Shown here: positions 1 to 8,171 of the stretch, piece after piece | Layout of the letters: each line of letters starts with the position of its first letter | How positions within the stretch are numbered: the stretch's first letter is position 1 | Assembly (NCBI GenBank): GCA_002386945.1 | Contig: DGKH01000008.1 | Location: forward strand, 12,917-26,894 | Source: Proteobacteria bacterium UBA4575 | GTDB taxonomy: Bacteria > Pseudomonadota > Gammaproteobacteria > UBA4575 | DNA length: 13,978 nucleotides | Direction: 5' to 3' | Position numbers and translations under genes: made by a program | Notes under the pieces: model-generated | What the model saw: the letters and a program-made list of their open reading frames with translations, nothing else | What the model was told of the DNA's origin: nothing | Database searches by the model: none

Positions 1-728
1 ATTCTACCGCCACTCTCAATAACATCGATCTGGCGTTCAACCTCATGATTAATCGCACGCTCAACAAAACGGAATGAATTGAGGTTTTTAATCTCAGTAC
101 GCGTGCCTAATTCTTTCTCGTCTGTTGGACGCACTGAAACATTAGCATCACAACGGAAAGAACCTTCCTGCATATTGCCGTCAGAAATCTGCAGATAACG
201 CACAATAGAATGAATCTTACGCATGTAGGCAACTGCTTCTTTGGCCGAACTCATCTCAGGCTCAGAGACAATCTCTAACAACGGGGTGCCGGCGCGATTG
301 AGATCAATGCCAGTCATCCCTGCAAAATCTTCATGCAGTGATTTACCCGCATCCTCTTCTAGATGAGCCCGTGTGATACCGATCGTCTTGCTGCCTTTTT
401 CCAGATCGATGATCAACTTACCCTTGCCGACTATAGGCAATTCAAACTGACTGATTTGATAGCCCTTAGGCAAGTCTGGATAAAAATAATTTTTACGCGA
501 AAACACGGACTGTGACGCAATTTCCGCACCCACCGCCACGCCAAATTGCACCGCTTTGTGCACCGCTTCCTTATTCAATACGGGCAACACCCCTGGCAGA
601 CCTATATCTACCGCACAGGCTTGTGTATTTGCATCGGCACCATAGGCCGTGGCTGCAGAAGAGAAAATCTTACTCTGCGTATTTAGTTGAACGTGGATCT
701 CTAATCCAATTACGACTTCCCAATTCAT
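1..728 (-). CDS. gatB: Asp-tRNA(Asn)/Glu-tRNA(Gln) amidotransferase subunit B, N-terminal part
   Basis: GatB binds misacylated Asp-tRNA(Asn) or Glu-tRNA(Gln) and activates the side-chain carboxylate with ATP; ammonia from GatA then converts it to the amide. Reading the minus strand from the ATG at 728 gives [15 protein letters not shown] at the N terminus, typical of GatB. Further in are a [19 protein letters not shown] segment and a [19 protein letters not shown] segment, both hallmarks of the GatB cradle domain. About 242 codons are present, roughly half the usual length of about 475-480 residues; the rest lies beyond position 1. The start is 6 bp past the gatA stop, so translation is probably coupled, and no strong Shine-Dalgarno is seen. 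It is the last gene of gatC-gatA-gatB. Confidence 0.97.
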   Translation of the reverse strand, partial: MNWEVVIGLEIHVQLNTQSKIFSSAATAYGADANTQACAVDIGLPGVLPVLNKEAVHKAVQFGVAVGAEIASQSVFSRKNYFYPDLPKGYQISQFELPIVGKGKLIIDLEKGSKTIGITRAHLEEDAGKSLHEDFAGMTGIDLNRAGTPLLEIVSEPEMSSAKEAVAYMRKIHSIVRYLQISDGNMQEGSFRCDANVSVRPTDEKELGTRTEIKNLNSFRFVERAINHEVERQIDVIESGGR

Positions 729-734
729 ATTGTC

Positions 735-2183
735 TTACTCAAACTCGGCCGGTGTTTGTAGATGCCAATCGGTATGCTGTTGGAACTGATGCGCAATACG
801 CAACAAAGTATCTTCAGAAAAATAAGTACTCACCATTTGCATCCCTACAGGTAGTTTCTGACTGAAGCCTACCGGTATTGAGATACCAGGCAAACCCGCT
901 AAATTCACCCCAATCGTGTAAATATCAGAAAGATACATAGTAATCGGATCGTCTACCTTCTCATTGGTCTTAAACGCCGTTGTTGGCGTTGTTGGACTTA
1001 ATACAACATCAACTTCAGCAAAGGCTTTTTGGTAATCCTCACTGATCAGACGTCTAATCTTTTGTGCACGCAAGTAATATGCATCGTAGTAGCCCGCGGA
1101 TAGTGCATAGGCACCGACCATAATGCGACGCTTCACTTCTGGCCCAAAGGCCTCACTGCGCGAACGACTATAAAGATCGGCAAGATCTACCGGGTCTTCA
1201 CAACGATAGCCAAAGCGAACCCCATCAAAACGCGATAGATTGGATGAACACTCAGCCGGTGCAATAACATAATAAGCCGCAATCGCTAACTTGGCATTAG
1301 GTAGAGAGATCGGCTTGATCACACAACCGAGCTCACGCAGCTGATCACAGGCGGCATCGATCTTGGCGCGGATATCAGCGTCTAGACCTTCTTGGAAAAA
1401 TTCTTCTGGCAGACCAATTCTCAACCCGCGAATATCTTCATTAATATTAGCAGTGTACTCATCCACAGGCTGATCAACACTGGTTGAATCTTTTGCATCA
1501 TGCCCAGCAGTCGCTTGCAATAGATAGGCACAATCTAATGCCGACACACCAAATGGGCCTGCCTGATCGAGGCTGGAAGCATAGGCAATCATGCCGTAGC
1601 GCGATACGCGACCATAGGTTGGTTTCAGTCCAGTGATGCCACAAAAGGCTGCTGGTTGACGAATCGAGCCACCGGTATCGGTACCCATGCTGGCACTGGC
1701 TAGACGTGCGGAGACGGCTACTGCCGAACCACCTGATGATCCTCCAGGCACACGTGATAAGTCCCATGGGTTTTTTACATCACCATAATAACTAGATTCA
1801 GAAGACGAGCCCATCGCGAACTCATCCATATTGGTCTTACCCAAACTGACTGCACCCGCTTGTTGTAGCTTAGTCACCACTGTCGCGTCATAAGGGGCAA
1901 TAAAGTTATCCAGCATCTTAGAGGCGCAACTAGTCTTGACTCCCTGCGTACAAAAAATATCTTTTAGTGCTAATGGAATACCATTCAGCAAAGGTTTGTC
2001 AGTACTGCGTTGATCTGCTCTCTGTGCCTCTTCTAGGGCACGCTCAGGCGTAAAAGTGATGAAGGCATTCAGGCTGTCCTGATGACTCTCGATACGATTG
2101 ATGTAATGTTGTGTAAGCTCGACACTGGAAAATTCTCCAGCGGCCAATGCCTGTAGTTGCTGCGCAAGTGTAAGGTTATGCAT
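735..2183 (-). CDS. gatA: Asp-tRNA(Asn)/Glu-tRNA(Gln) amidotransferase subunit A
   Basis: GatA is the glutaminase subunit of the cytoplasmic GatCAB complex; it releases ammonia from glutamine for transfer to the misacylated tRNA held by GatB. The 482-residue product has the full length of the amidase-signature family. The Ser-cisSer-Lys triad is visible as K74 (in LALKD), S149 (in PGGSSGGSA) and S173 (in [10 protein letters not shown]), with the same spacing as in characterised GatA. The segment [18 protein letters not shown] near residue 190 is also typical. The gene begins 64 bp after gatC and ends 6 bp before gatB. Its upstream spacer holds short AT-rich palindromes (2189-2200 and 2231-2240) but no strong ribosome binding site. 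No truncation or missing catalytic residue is seen. Confidence 0.98.
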   Translation of the reverse strand: MHNLTLAQQLQALAAGEFSSVELTQHYINRIESHQDSLNAFITFTPERALEEAQRADQRSTDKPLLNGIPLALKDIFCTQGVKTSCASKMLDNFIAPYDATVVTKLQQAGAVSLGKTNMDEFAMGSSSESSYYGDVKNPWDLSRVPGGSSGGSAVAVSARLASASMGTDTGGSIRQPAAFCGITGLKPTYGRVSRYGMIAYASSLDQAGPFGVSALDCAYLLQATAGHDAKDSTSVDQPVDEYTANINEDIRGLRIGLPEEFFQEGLDADIRAKIDAACDQLRELGCVIKPISLPNAKLAIAAYYVIAPAECSSNLSRFDGVRFGYRCEDPVDLADLYSRSRSEAFGPEVKRRIMVGAYALSAGYYDAYYLRAQKIRRLISEDYQKAFAEVDVVLSPTTPTTAFKTNEKVDDPITMYLSDIYTIGVNLAGLPGISIPVGFSQKLPVGMQMVSTYFSEDTLLRIAHQFQQHTDWHLQTPAEFE

Positions 2184-2247
2184 ATACTTAATTTAAATTA
2201 GGTCTGTATGAATCGGGTACTGAGCGGTTGACTGATCAGTTACGGCC

Positions 2248-2535
2248 TTACTCAATCACTTTTGGTACTAAGTAGAGGCCATTCGCAGTGGCTGGGGCAA
2301 TCGACTGAAAGCGCTCCCGTTGGTCGGATTCAGTGACCACATCCTCACGCAAAGACTGTGACATATCTTGCGGGTGAGCCATAGGTTCGACGCCATCCAC
2401 ATTGACCTGTTCCATCTGTTCTACAAAGCCCAATATGGCCGATAAATCTTGCTGATAATCCACTAGCTCTGATTCTTCCACGTGTAAACGTGCCAGTTTC
2501 GCTATGTTTAAGATTTCCGCTGTGGTCAGTGCCAT
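2248..2535 (-). CDS. gatC: Asp-tRNA(Asn)/Glu-tRNA(Gln) amidotransferase subunit C
   Basis: GatC is the small belt subunit that wraps GatA and GatB and stabilises the complex. The product is 95 residues, the usual size. It starts MALTTAEILNIAKLARLHV and contains the typical VEPMAHPQDMSQSLREDVV and APATANGLYLVPKVIE segments. An upstream in-frame start at 2628 would add 31 residues without family resemblance. The ATG at 2535 is preferred because AAGGA lies about 7 bases before it (minus strand, 2542-2547) and the protein then aligns with the family N terminus. It is the first gene of the gatCAB unit and is divergent from mreB across a 131-bp gap that should hold both promoters. Confidence 0.95.
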   Translation of the reverse strand: MALTTAEILNIAKLARLHVEESELVDYQQDLSAILGFVEQMEQVNVDGVEPMAHPQDMSQSLREDVVTESDQRERFQSIAPATANGLYLVPKVIE

Positions 2536-2592
2536 CAAATATTCCTTCTGCTGAGCCTTGTATTGGAGTAGAAAGGTACCATAGATAACGTC

Positions 2593-2628
2593 TTGCCCAA
2601 ACCCATACCCACTGTTAGAGTTGGGCAA
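2593..2628. repeat. Inverted repeat in the gatC/mreB divergent control region
   Basis: TTGCCCAA at 2593-2600 is the exact reverse complement of TTGGGCAA at 2621-2628, with a 20-bp spacer. The right arm overlaps the proposed -35 box of mreB. It could be an operator or chance; no regulator is identified. Confidence 0.4.
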
Positions 2629-2649
2629 TAACCACTTAATAAATATAAC
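2621..2649 (+). promoter_or_regulatory. Candidate sigma70 promoter for mreB
   Basis: TTGGGC (2621-2626) and TATAAC (2644-2649) are separated by exactly 17 bp. Transcription would begin near 2656, leaving a leader of only about 10 bases before the mreB ATG. That agrees with the absence of a clear Shine-Dalgarno there. This is pattern matching only. Confidence 0.45.
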
Positions 2650-2654
2650 TGTAG

Positions 2655-3710
<1,056 letters not shown>

Positions 3711-3748
3711 GTTAATATCTACGACCAATACTCGTAGACCCCTTTGAG

Positions 3749-3778
3749 TATACTGACCGAATCATTTTGGTCAGTATA
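3749..3778 (+). other. Strong hairpin between mreB and mreC
   Basis: TATACTGACC (3749-3758) pairs perfectly with GGTCAGTATA (3769-3778). A G-U and two A-U pairs continue inward to a 4-base loop (TCAT, 3762-3765), for about 13 pairs in all. The sequence after the stem is AAATACTT, not a U run, so it is not a canonical intrinsic terminator. It may be a partial terminator, an RNA processing or stability element setting mreB above mreCD, or a dyad operator. Confidence 0.55.
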
Positions 3779-3811
3779 AATACTTACTCTGATGTGTGAC
3801 GGCAGGCCCAT

Positions 3812-4675
3812 ATGAAGTCTTTGTTCACCCTCAATCCATCGACACCTGCCCGCTTACTGGGCCTGTTACTGGTATCCATTGCATTAATGGTCTCTGACCA
3901 TCGTTACCACCAAACCCATTTTATTCGCAGCACCATCGGTGGTGTACTCTATCCTTTAGAACGCTTAGTCTCAGTACCGGGTGACATTTCAAAATGGCTT
4001 GCAGTTTACTTCACCACACGTGCCAGCTTGCAATCACAAGTGGAATCTCTAGGACGCTTAAACCTTTTTCAGCAGGCCAAGCTACAAGAGCTGGCTCGAC
4101 TAGAGCTTGAGAATAATCGCTTACGTGAACTGCTAGATTCACCATTACAACGAAATAAAAATAGTGTGCTCCTAGCCGACATTATCCGCGTCAACCTGCA
4201 TCCTTTCCGCAAATTGATCGCCATTGATCGTGGACAACAGGATCGCGTGTATGAAGGCCAAGCTATTGTTGGTGCACAGGGAATCATTGGTCAGGTGGTC
4301 GAAGTCTTCCCTATGCATTCCAATGTATTACTCATCTCCGACCCCAGCCATGCCTTACTAGCAGAAAACAATCGCACCGGCCTACGTGCACTGCTAGTAG
4401 GTAGTGGTGAAGCTGATCGCGTCTATCTGCAGAATATCTCTTCCTCTGCTGACATTCAGATCGGTGATTTATTTCAGACATCTGGCTTAGATGGACTCTA
4501 TCCGCGGAACTACCCGGTTGCACGCGTTCTAGAAATTGGACGCATAGAGGGAGAGGCTTTTTTAAGCGTCACCGCTAAACCGCTAGCCCAATTAGACTCC
4601 ATTCGTGAGGTCTTATTACTCTGGCCAGAACAAAATATTAGCGGGAAGTCACAGCCGATTGGACATGACAAATGA
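3812..4675 (+). CDS. mreC: Rod shape-determining protein MreC
   Basis: MreC is a bitopic inner-membrane protein whose periplasmic part links MreB and MreD to the wall synthases PBP2 and RodA. The 287-residue product has a short cytoplasmic tail and one membrane segment at about 14-28 (RLLGLLLVSIALMV). A coiled coil follows at about 72-110 with regularly spaced leucines. From about 115 there is the double beta-barrel domain with the typical LLISDPSHAL and TSGLDGLYPRNYPVARV segments. It is somewhat shorter than E. coli MreC (367 residues), the difference being in the C-terminal tail. The start has a weak GGCAGG-type binding site. The TGA stop overlaps the mreD ATG (ATGA, 4672-4675), indicating translational coupling. 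Confidence 0.97.
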   Translation: MKSLFTLNPSTPARLLGLLLVSIALMVSDHRYHQTHFIRSTIGGVLYPLERLVSVPGDISKWLAVYFTTRASLQSQVESLGRLNLFQQAKLQELARLELENNRLRELLDSPLQRNKNSVLLADIIRVNLHPFRKLIAIDRGQQDRVYEGQAIVGAQGIIGQVVEVFPMHSNVLLISDPSHALLAENNRTGLRALLVGSGEADRVYLQNISSSADIQIGDLFQTSGLDGLYPRNYPVARVLEIGRIEGEAFLSVTAKPLAQLDSIREVLLLWPEQNISGKSQPIGHDK

Positions 4676-5196
4676 GTACGCAAAAATCCAGCCCGGTTAA
4701 TACACCTAAGAATAGCCGCCGCAATCAGGCCACGCTTTCCAATTTCTTATTTTCCATCGTCATTGCATTGGCGCTTACCCTAATGCCATTACCTAGCAAT
4801 ATCGAACAGTACCAACCTGAATGGCTGCTACTATTCCTGATCTTTTGGGTGGTTCGGAAACCGGAAACCTATGGGCTGGGCACGGTCTGGATACTGGGAC
4901 TGATTCTGGACGTTATCCGTGGCGCCTTACTTGGGCAGCATGCATTGGGTTTTGTTATCAGCTGCTATCTCTGCCAGCAATTCCACCAACGCGCTCACCT
5001 GTTCTCTATGCCACAACAATGTATTCTTATCCCGCTAGCCTTATTGCCTCACTTCATCCTATCTTATTTGGTTTACGGTCTACTAGACCAATCCCCCAGC
5101 AGTTGGCACTACTGGCTGCCTATAATCAGCAGCACCGCGATCTGGCCCATCATATCCATTGTGCTAGGTGGCTGGCGTGGCGCAAAAACCTTTTAA
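4672..5196 (+). CDS. mreD: Rod shape-determining protein MreD
   Basis: MreD is the polytopic membrane partner of MreC in the elongasome. The 174-residue product is of usual size. After a polar N terminus of about 22 residues it has about five hydrophobic segments, near 23-41, 50-60, 66-98 (probably two helices, containing LGLILDVIRGALLGQHALGF, a typical MreD stretch), 115-138 and 145-168. The start overlaps the mreC stop by 4 bp. The gene ends 36 bp before the convergent ChaN-like gene. In Pseudomonas mreD is followed by maf and the RNase G gene; that continuation is absent here. Confidence 0.93.
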   Translation: MSTQKSSPVNTPKNSRRNQATLSNFLFSIVIALALTLMPLPSNIEQYQPEWLLLFLIFWVVRKPETYGLGTVWILGLILDVIRGALLGQHALGFVISCYLCQQFHQRAHLFSMPQQCILIPLALLPHFILSYLVYGLLDQSPSSWHYWLPIISSTAIWPIISIVLGGWRGAKTF

Positions 5197-5212
5197 ACCT
5201 GGTTAAATTTTT
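5192..5212. terminator. Weak bidirectional terminator candidate between mreD and the ChaN-like gene
   Basis: TTTAAAC and GTTAAA form a short AT-rich stem with one bulge around a CTG loop. Five T follow on the plus strand (5208-5212), and a TTTTT run follows on the minus strand at about 5186-5190. It overlaps the mreD stop codon. The stem is weak but correctly placed for a convergent pair. Confidence 0.3.
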
Positions 5213-5232
5213 AGCTCACTAATAGATCTGCT

Positions 5233-6270
5233 TTATCTTCGTTCATGCCGCATTTTTTCCAACTGTTGCTTAAACTCAACACAGGGATCCAGCGACCGGC
5301 TGCCCGGGGTGAAATATATAAAGTCATAACTTGAGTCATCTTCAGATAGCTCGTAGTCAGCGGCATGAACTAATTCAGGATCAACCTCTAGAAAAGCAAT
5401 ACTCATGACCGAATGCCCTGTCTTTAATAAGTAAACGGGTACGCCAATGTCTTTACGCACATGGACCGAACCTGAGATTAAGACAGGGGCAGAACCTGCC
5501 TTATGTGCCTGCCATAAGCTCAAGGCAAAGGAAGCGTCTTTTGCTGCCTGCATCTTAAGCAGAGGGGGCAAATGCTTCGGCTGCAACATGCCACAGTGCG
5601 AACGATCAATCAGTGTTTCCAAGCGGTGGCGTGACTCTGGCTTCAGCACATCACAGAACGCCAAGACCAAACCTTCGCGTTGTAGACTGCAGTGCTCATT
5701 TTTAGCATAGTCACGCAGTTGTTGATGACTCAAGTTAGCTGCCAATATCGGCAATTGTTTAATCACTGCAAAATCAGTAATCGGAGTGTAGATCGGCCAG
5801 TCCCACTCCTTTGCATGCTGTTGCAGTCTTTCAGACAACAGCCTGCGATCACTCCACCGCTCGGGCTGTTGCCATCGCTCCAAAGTGAGCATCTCAAAGA
5901 CTATGGCAGTCTCTGTCTGTTGTCGCTGCCAGCGTGCAAGCAACTTCGCCTGCCCTCTATGATGATCAACGTTAGAGTGTGTTTCCCCTAACAGCAGGAT
6001 GTCGGCCTCTTTCATCGCGCTATCAACCGCATACTGACTAACAAATTGCTTATGCTTACTGTCATAGATCTTGCCAACTAGAGGATGTGCAAGATCTTCG
6101 GTCGACTGCCAGACTGGCGCCGACTGTGCACTGCTAGTAACAGTCAATAATGAAATAAAAGACACAAAGAATGACGAAAGCAGTAGGGAAATAACGGTGC
6201 CACTGGTAAAGTTAACGCCATAGTATTTGTTTCTAAGCTTGTCTCTTAGTCTCATTAAACCGATTTTCAT
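5233..6270 (-). CDS. ChaN-family / TIKI-superfamily exported protein
   Basis: The product (345 residues from the start chosen) resembles ChaN-like proteins, described as iron-regulated or haem-binding and placed in the TIKI/TraB/EreA superfamily. The two GxxH motifs of that superfamily are present: GETH (95-98, in ILLLGETHS) and GSVH (267-270, in LISGSVHVRKDIGVPVY). An HCGML segment (225-229), also typical of ChaN, lies between them. The N terminus is basic, followed by a hydrophobic stretch at about 24-45 ending SSAQSA, so it is exported or membrane-anchored. No lipobox cysteine is seen, unlike the lipoprotein forms. The ATG at 6270 is chosen because GAGGGT lies at 6275-6280; upstream in-frame starts up to 6396 run into rnd coding sequence. 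The substrate is unknown, and haem or iron uptake is only a family-level suggestion. Confidence 0.8.
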   Translation of the reverse strand: MKIGLMRLRDKLRNKYYGVNFTSGTVISLLLSSFFVSFISLLTVTSSAQSAPVWQSTEDLAHPLVGKIYDSKHKQFVSQYAVDSAMKEADILLLGETHSNVDHHRGQAKLLARWQRQQTETAIVFEMLTLERWQQPERWSDRRLLSERLQQHAKEWDWPIYTPITDFAVIKQLPILAANLSHQQLRDYAKNEHCSLQREGLVLAFCDVLKPESRHRLETLIDRSHCGMLQPKHLPPLLKMQAAKDASFALSLWQAHKAGSAPVLISGSVHVRKDIGVPVYLLKTGHSVMSIAFLEVDPELVHAADYELSEDDSSYDFIYFTPGSRSLDPCVEFKQQLEKMRHERR

Positions 6271-6289
6271 ATTTACCCTCATCTTCAGC

Positions 6290-7411
6290 ATGCATCCAAA
6301 CGTCATTACTACTACAGAACAATTAAACGCTTTCTGCTCTGATTTAGCAGCAGCGCAATGGATCGCTCTAGACACTGAGTTTATGCGTGAATCCACCTAT
6401 TACCCAAATCTATGTCTATTGCAGATCGCCAGCGATACCGTGGCCAGCTGCATTGATGTCATTGAATTAACCGATATTGAGCCTCTGCTCTGCATATTGA
6501 AAGACCCAACAAAGGTCAAGATTGTACATTCAGCAAGACAGGATCTAGAGGTCTTATACTCCAGTTATAACCTTTCTATTGAGCCACTCTTCGACACCCA
6601 AATCGCAGCCAGCATCCTCGGTATGGAGGCTCAGGTGAGCTATGGCGCTTTAGTTGAACAGATTGATGGGACTCAATTAAGTAAGACCCAGAGCCGTACC
6701 GACTGGCAGCGTCGACCATTGACTGCTGCACAAATTGAATATGCCTTAGACGATGTGCATTACCTCGGCACACTCTATACACAGTTAAAAAACCAATTAG
6801 GAGCAGTTGGCCGTGAACAGTGGTTGGCAGAAGAGTGCCAACAGCTCGCCACAGCAGATACATTTGTTACTGATCCCAATCAAGCTTGGAAATCCTTAAA
6901 AGGAGTTGGCAGTGTCGAGCGTAGGTATTTACCCTGCATCCAGCAACTAGCCGCCTGGCGTGAAAAACGCGCACAAAAAAGTAATCGGCCTAGACGTTGG
7001 TTATTACCTGATCTCAATCTGATTGAGCTCTGCCAGATGGATCCCAATAAGATTGCTCAGTACCTACAATCTGAAGTGCCTAGCGCTAAATCAAAAGAAA
7101 ATGAGATACGAGCGCAATTGCAATTGGTCGATGCGAGCATCGCCAGCCAGCCTGAATTTGAGATCATGCCACAGCGGCTTGCACGCGAAGACCAAGATAA
7201 GGTCAAAAAATTGATGCAGCACGTCAAGGCAACGGCCGAAGAGATTGGTACTTCCAGCACCCTACTCGCCAATCGCAAATCGATTGATCGCTTGGTCATG
7301 GGTAAAACCAGTAAAGTCGAGCAGGGCTGGCGCAAGGTGGTGGTGGGTGATGCATTACAGCATCAGCTTGCAGCTTTAAATTCGGAAACAGAAGAAACTC
7401 AAATCAAGTAG
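6290..7411 (+). CDS. rnd: Ribonuclease D
   Basis: RNase D is a 3'-5' exoribonuclease that trims tRNA and other stable RNA 3' ends in the cytoplasm. The 373-residue product shows the DEDDy exonuclease signature: D28 and E30 (IALDTEFMRE), D85 (HSARQDLEVL), and D154/D155 with Y158 (YALDDVHYL). An HRDC domain follows at about 211-290 (AAWREKRAQKSNRPRRWLLPD), then a second helical HRDC-like region to the end. The ATG at 6290 matches the family N terminus. An in-frame TTG at 6227 would add a hydrophobic 21-residue extension inside the ChaN coding sequence and is not favoured. No clear ribosome binding site precedes 6290, and the promoter must lie within the divergent ChaN-like gene. Confidence 0.96.
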   Translation: MHPNVITTTEQLNAFCSDLAAAQWIALDTEFMRESTYYPNLCLLQIASDTVASCIDVIELTDIEPLLCILKDPTKVKIVHSARQDLEVLYSSYNLSIEPLFDTQIAASILGMEAQVSYGALVEQIDGTQLSKTQSRTDWQRRPLTAAQIEYALDDVHYLGTLYTQLKNQLGAVGREQWLAEECQQLATADTFVTDPNQAWKSLKGVGSVERRYLPCIQQLAAWREKRAQKSNRPRRWLLPDLNLIELCQMDPNKIAQYLQSEVPSAKSKENEIRAQLQLVDASIASQPEFEIMPQRLAREDQDKVKKLMQHVKATAEEIGTSSTLLANRKSIDRLVMGKTSKVEQGWRKVVVGDALQHQLAALNSETEETQIK

Positions 7412-7433
7412 GCTGTCGGCCTAGCTACACATA

Positions 7434-7462
7434 TTCAAAGATAAATAGCCTGCCTATATAAT
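7434..7462 (+). promoter_or_regulatory. Sigma70-type promoter for ibaG
   Basis: TTCAAA (7434-7439) is 17 bp upstream of a perfect TATAAT (7457-7462). The start of transcription would be near 7469, followed by AAAGGA (7475-7480), 9 bases before the ibaG ATG. The arrangement is coherent, and this is the best promoter in the window. Confidence 0.65.
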
Positions 7463-7489
7463 CCAGGCTCGCTTAAAGGACTAACTATT

Positions 7490-7726
7490 ATGAATTGCGA
7501 AGATATTAAAAAATTGATCGAAGCGGGTATCGCTGACTCTACGGCTACCGTCACCGGTGATGGTGGTAAATACGAAGCGGTAGTTGTAAGTACTGCCTTT
7601 GATGGATTGAGCATGCTGAAAGAACATCAGCTGGTCTATGCGACAGTGAATGCAGAGATTGCCAGTGGCGAATTACACGCATTAACTATCAAGGCATATA
7701 CGCCTGAGGAATGGGCACAGCTTTAA
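7490..7726 (+). CDS. ibaG: BolA/IbaG family protein
   Basis: The 78-residue product is a small BolA-fold protein closest to IbaG (YrbA). Family members form [2Fe-2S]-bridged complexes with monothiol glutaredoxins and act in iron-sulfur handling and acid stress. The C-terminal ELHALTIKAYTPEEWAQL is the IbaG hallmark, and its H63 is the conserved cluster-ligand candidate. The central FDGLSMLKEHQLVYA segment fits the BolA helix-turn-helix-like core. In the beta1-beta2 loop, where many IbaG proteins read GDGSHF, this one reads GDGGKY, so the usual second His is replaced. It has its own promoter and a good AAAGGA site. It ends before a strong hairpin shared with the convergent cytochrome gene. Confidence 0.92.
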   Translation: MNCEDIKKLIEAGIADSTATVTGDGGKYEAVVVSTAFDGLSMLKEHQLVYATVNAEIASGELHALTIKAYTPEEWAQL

Positions 7727-7747
7727 GCCGTCAACCCACCACTCATC

Positions 7748-7789
7748 AAGAGTTTACGGGCTTCAGTACTTACTGAAGCCCGCGCTCTT
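7748..7789. terminator. Bidirectional terminator-like hairpin between ibaG and the cytochrome genes
   Basis: CGGGCTTCAG (7757-7766) pairs perfectly with CTGAAGCCCG (7773-7782), with a further T-A pair closing a 4-base loop. An outer AAGAG (7748-7752) pairs with CTCTT (7785-7789). It sits between two converging genes and can fold in either transcript. There is no long U run on either side, so termination strength is uncertain. Confidence 0.6.
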
Positions 7790-7793
7790 ACTA

Positions 7794-8132
7794 CTACTGA
7801 GGTAGGTTAAGGCTGTAAACGCCTTCCAAGCCGTTGTAGTAGGCCGCTAGATCTTGCATATCTTGCTTGCTTAAGCCTGCTGAAATACCTGACATGATCG
7901 CATTCTTACGTGCGCCTGACTTGTATTGGCTTAGGGCATTGAAGAGATAATCTTCAAACTGACCCGCTAAGATTGGAAAAGTAGTCATTGCGCTAACACC
8001 AGCAGCACCATGACAACCGGCACAAGCCTGAGACTTGGCTTCACCTGCAGCGGCATCACCTGCCGCCATTGCTTGACCGCTGACTAAAACCATCAGGGCG
8101 ACTGCTAAAAGCATCATTTTACTAAGTTTCAT
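7794..8132 (-). CDS. Periplasmic single-haem cytochrome c (class I, c4-domain-like)
   Basis: The 112-residue product is a small electron carrier. A signal peptide covers 1-23 (hydrophobic core MMLLAVALMVLVSG, predicted cut AMA/AGD). Haem attachment is CAGCH (C37, C40, H41), and M80 in RKNAIMSG is the likely distal axial ligand. The segments HGAAGVSAMTTFPILAGQ and LSKQDMQDLAAYYN match one half of a dihaem cytochrome c4. It is second in a pair with the cytochrome gene at 8172-8492, with 39 bp between. AAGGA at 8139-8143 gives it a good ribosome binding site of its own. An intrinsic-terminator-like palindrome just upstream suggests lower or regulated expression. The partner oxidase or dehydrogenase is not in the window. 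Confidence 0.93.
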   Translation of the reverse strand: MKLSKMMLLAVALMVLVSGQAMAAGDAAAGEAKSQACAGCHGAAGVSAMTTFPILAGQFEDYLFNALSQYKSGARKNAIMSGISAGLSKQDMQDLAAYYNGLEGVYSLNLPQ

Positions 8133-8146
8133 TCTATATCCTTGGT

Positions 8147-8169
8147 AAAAAAGCTGATTTAAATCAGCT
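8147..8169 (-). terminator. Intrinsic terminator/attenuator between the two cytochrome c genes
   Basis: AGCTGATTTAAATCAGCT (8152-8169) is a perfect 18-bp palindrome. On the minus strand it begins 2 bp after the stop codon of the upstream cytochrome gene and is followed at once by a run of T (complement of 8147-8151). It therefore resembles a Rho-independent terminator, with an AT-rich inner stem. It also contains TGAT-N4-ATCA, the core of an FNR/ANR site, although it lies only about 28 bp before the next start codon. Confidence 0.6.
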
Positions 8170-8171
8170 AG

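Noticed and set aside
512..865. Plus-strand open frame of 117 codons
   Set aside because: It lies across the gatB start and gatA end on the opposite strand; the sequence is low-quality (His/Pro/Leu-rich) and resembles no family.
2536..2628. 31-residue N-terminal extension of GatC
   Set aside because: The extension has no family resemblance, while ATG 2535 has an AAGGA binding site and gives the standard 95-residue protein.
4821..5222. 133-codon plus-strand frame overlapping mreD
   Set aside because: It is a shifted frame inside mreD, which has the family length, membrane pattern and the 4-bp coupling to mreC.
7409..7423. Small hairpin TAGGC/GCCTA over the rnd stop codon
   Set aside because: Only five pairs and no U run; too weak to call a terminator.
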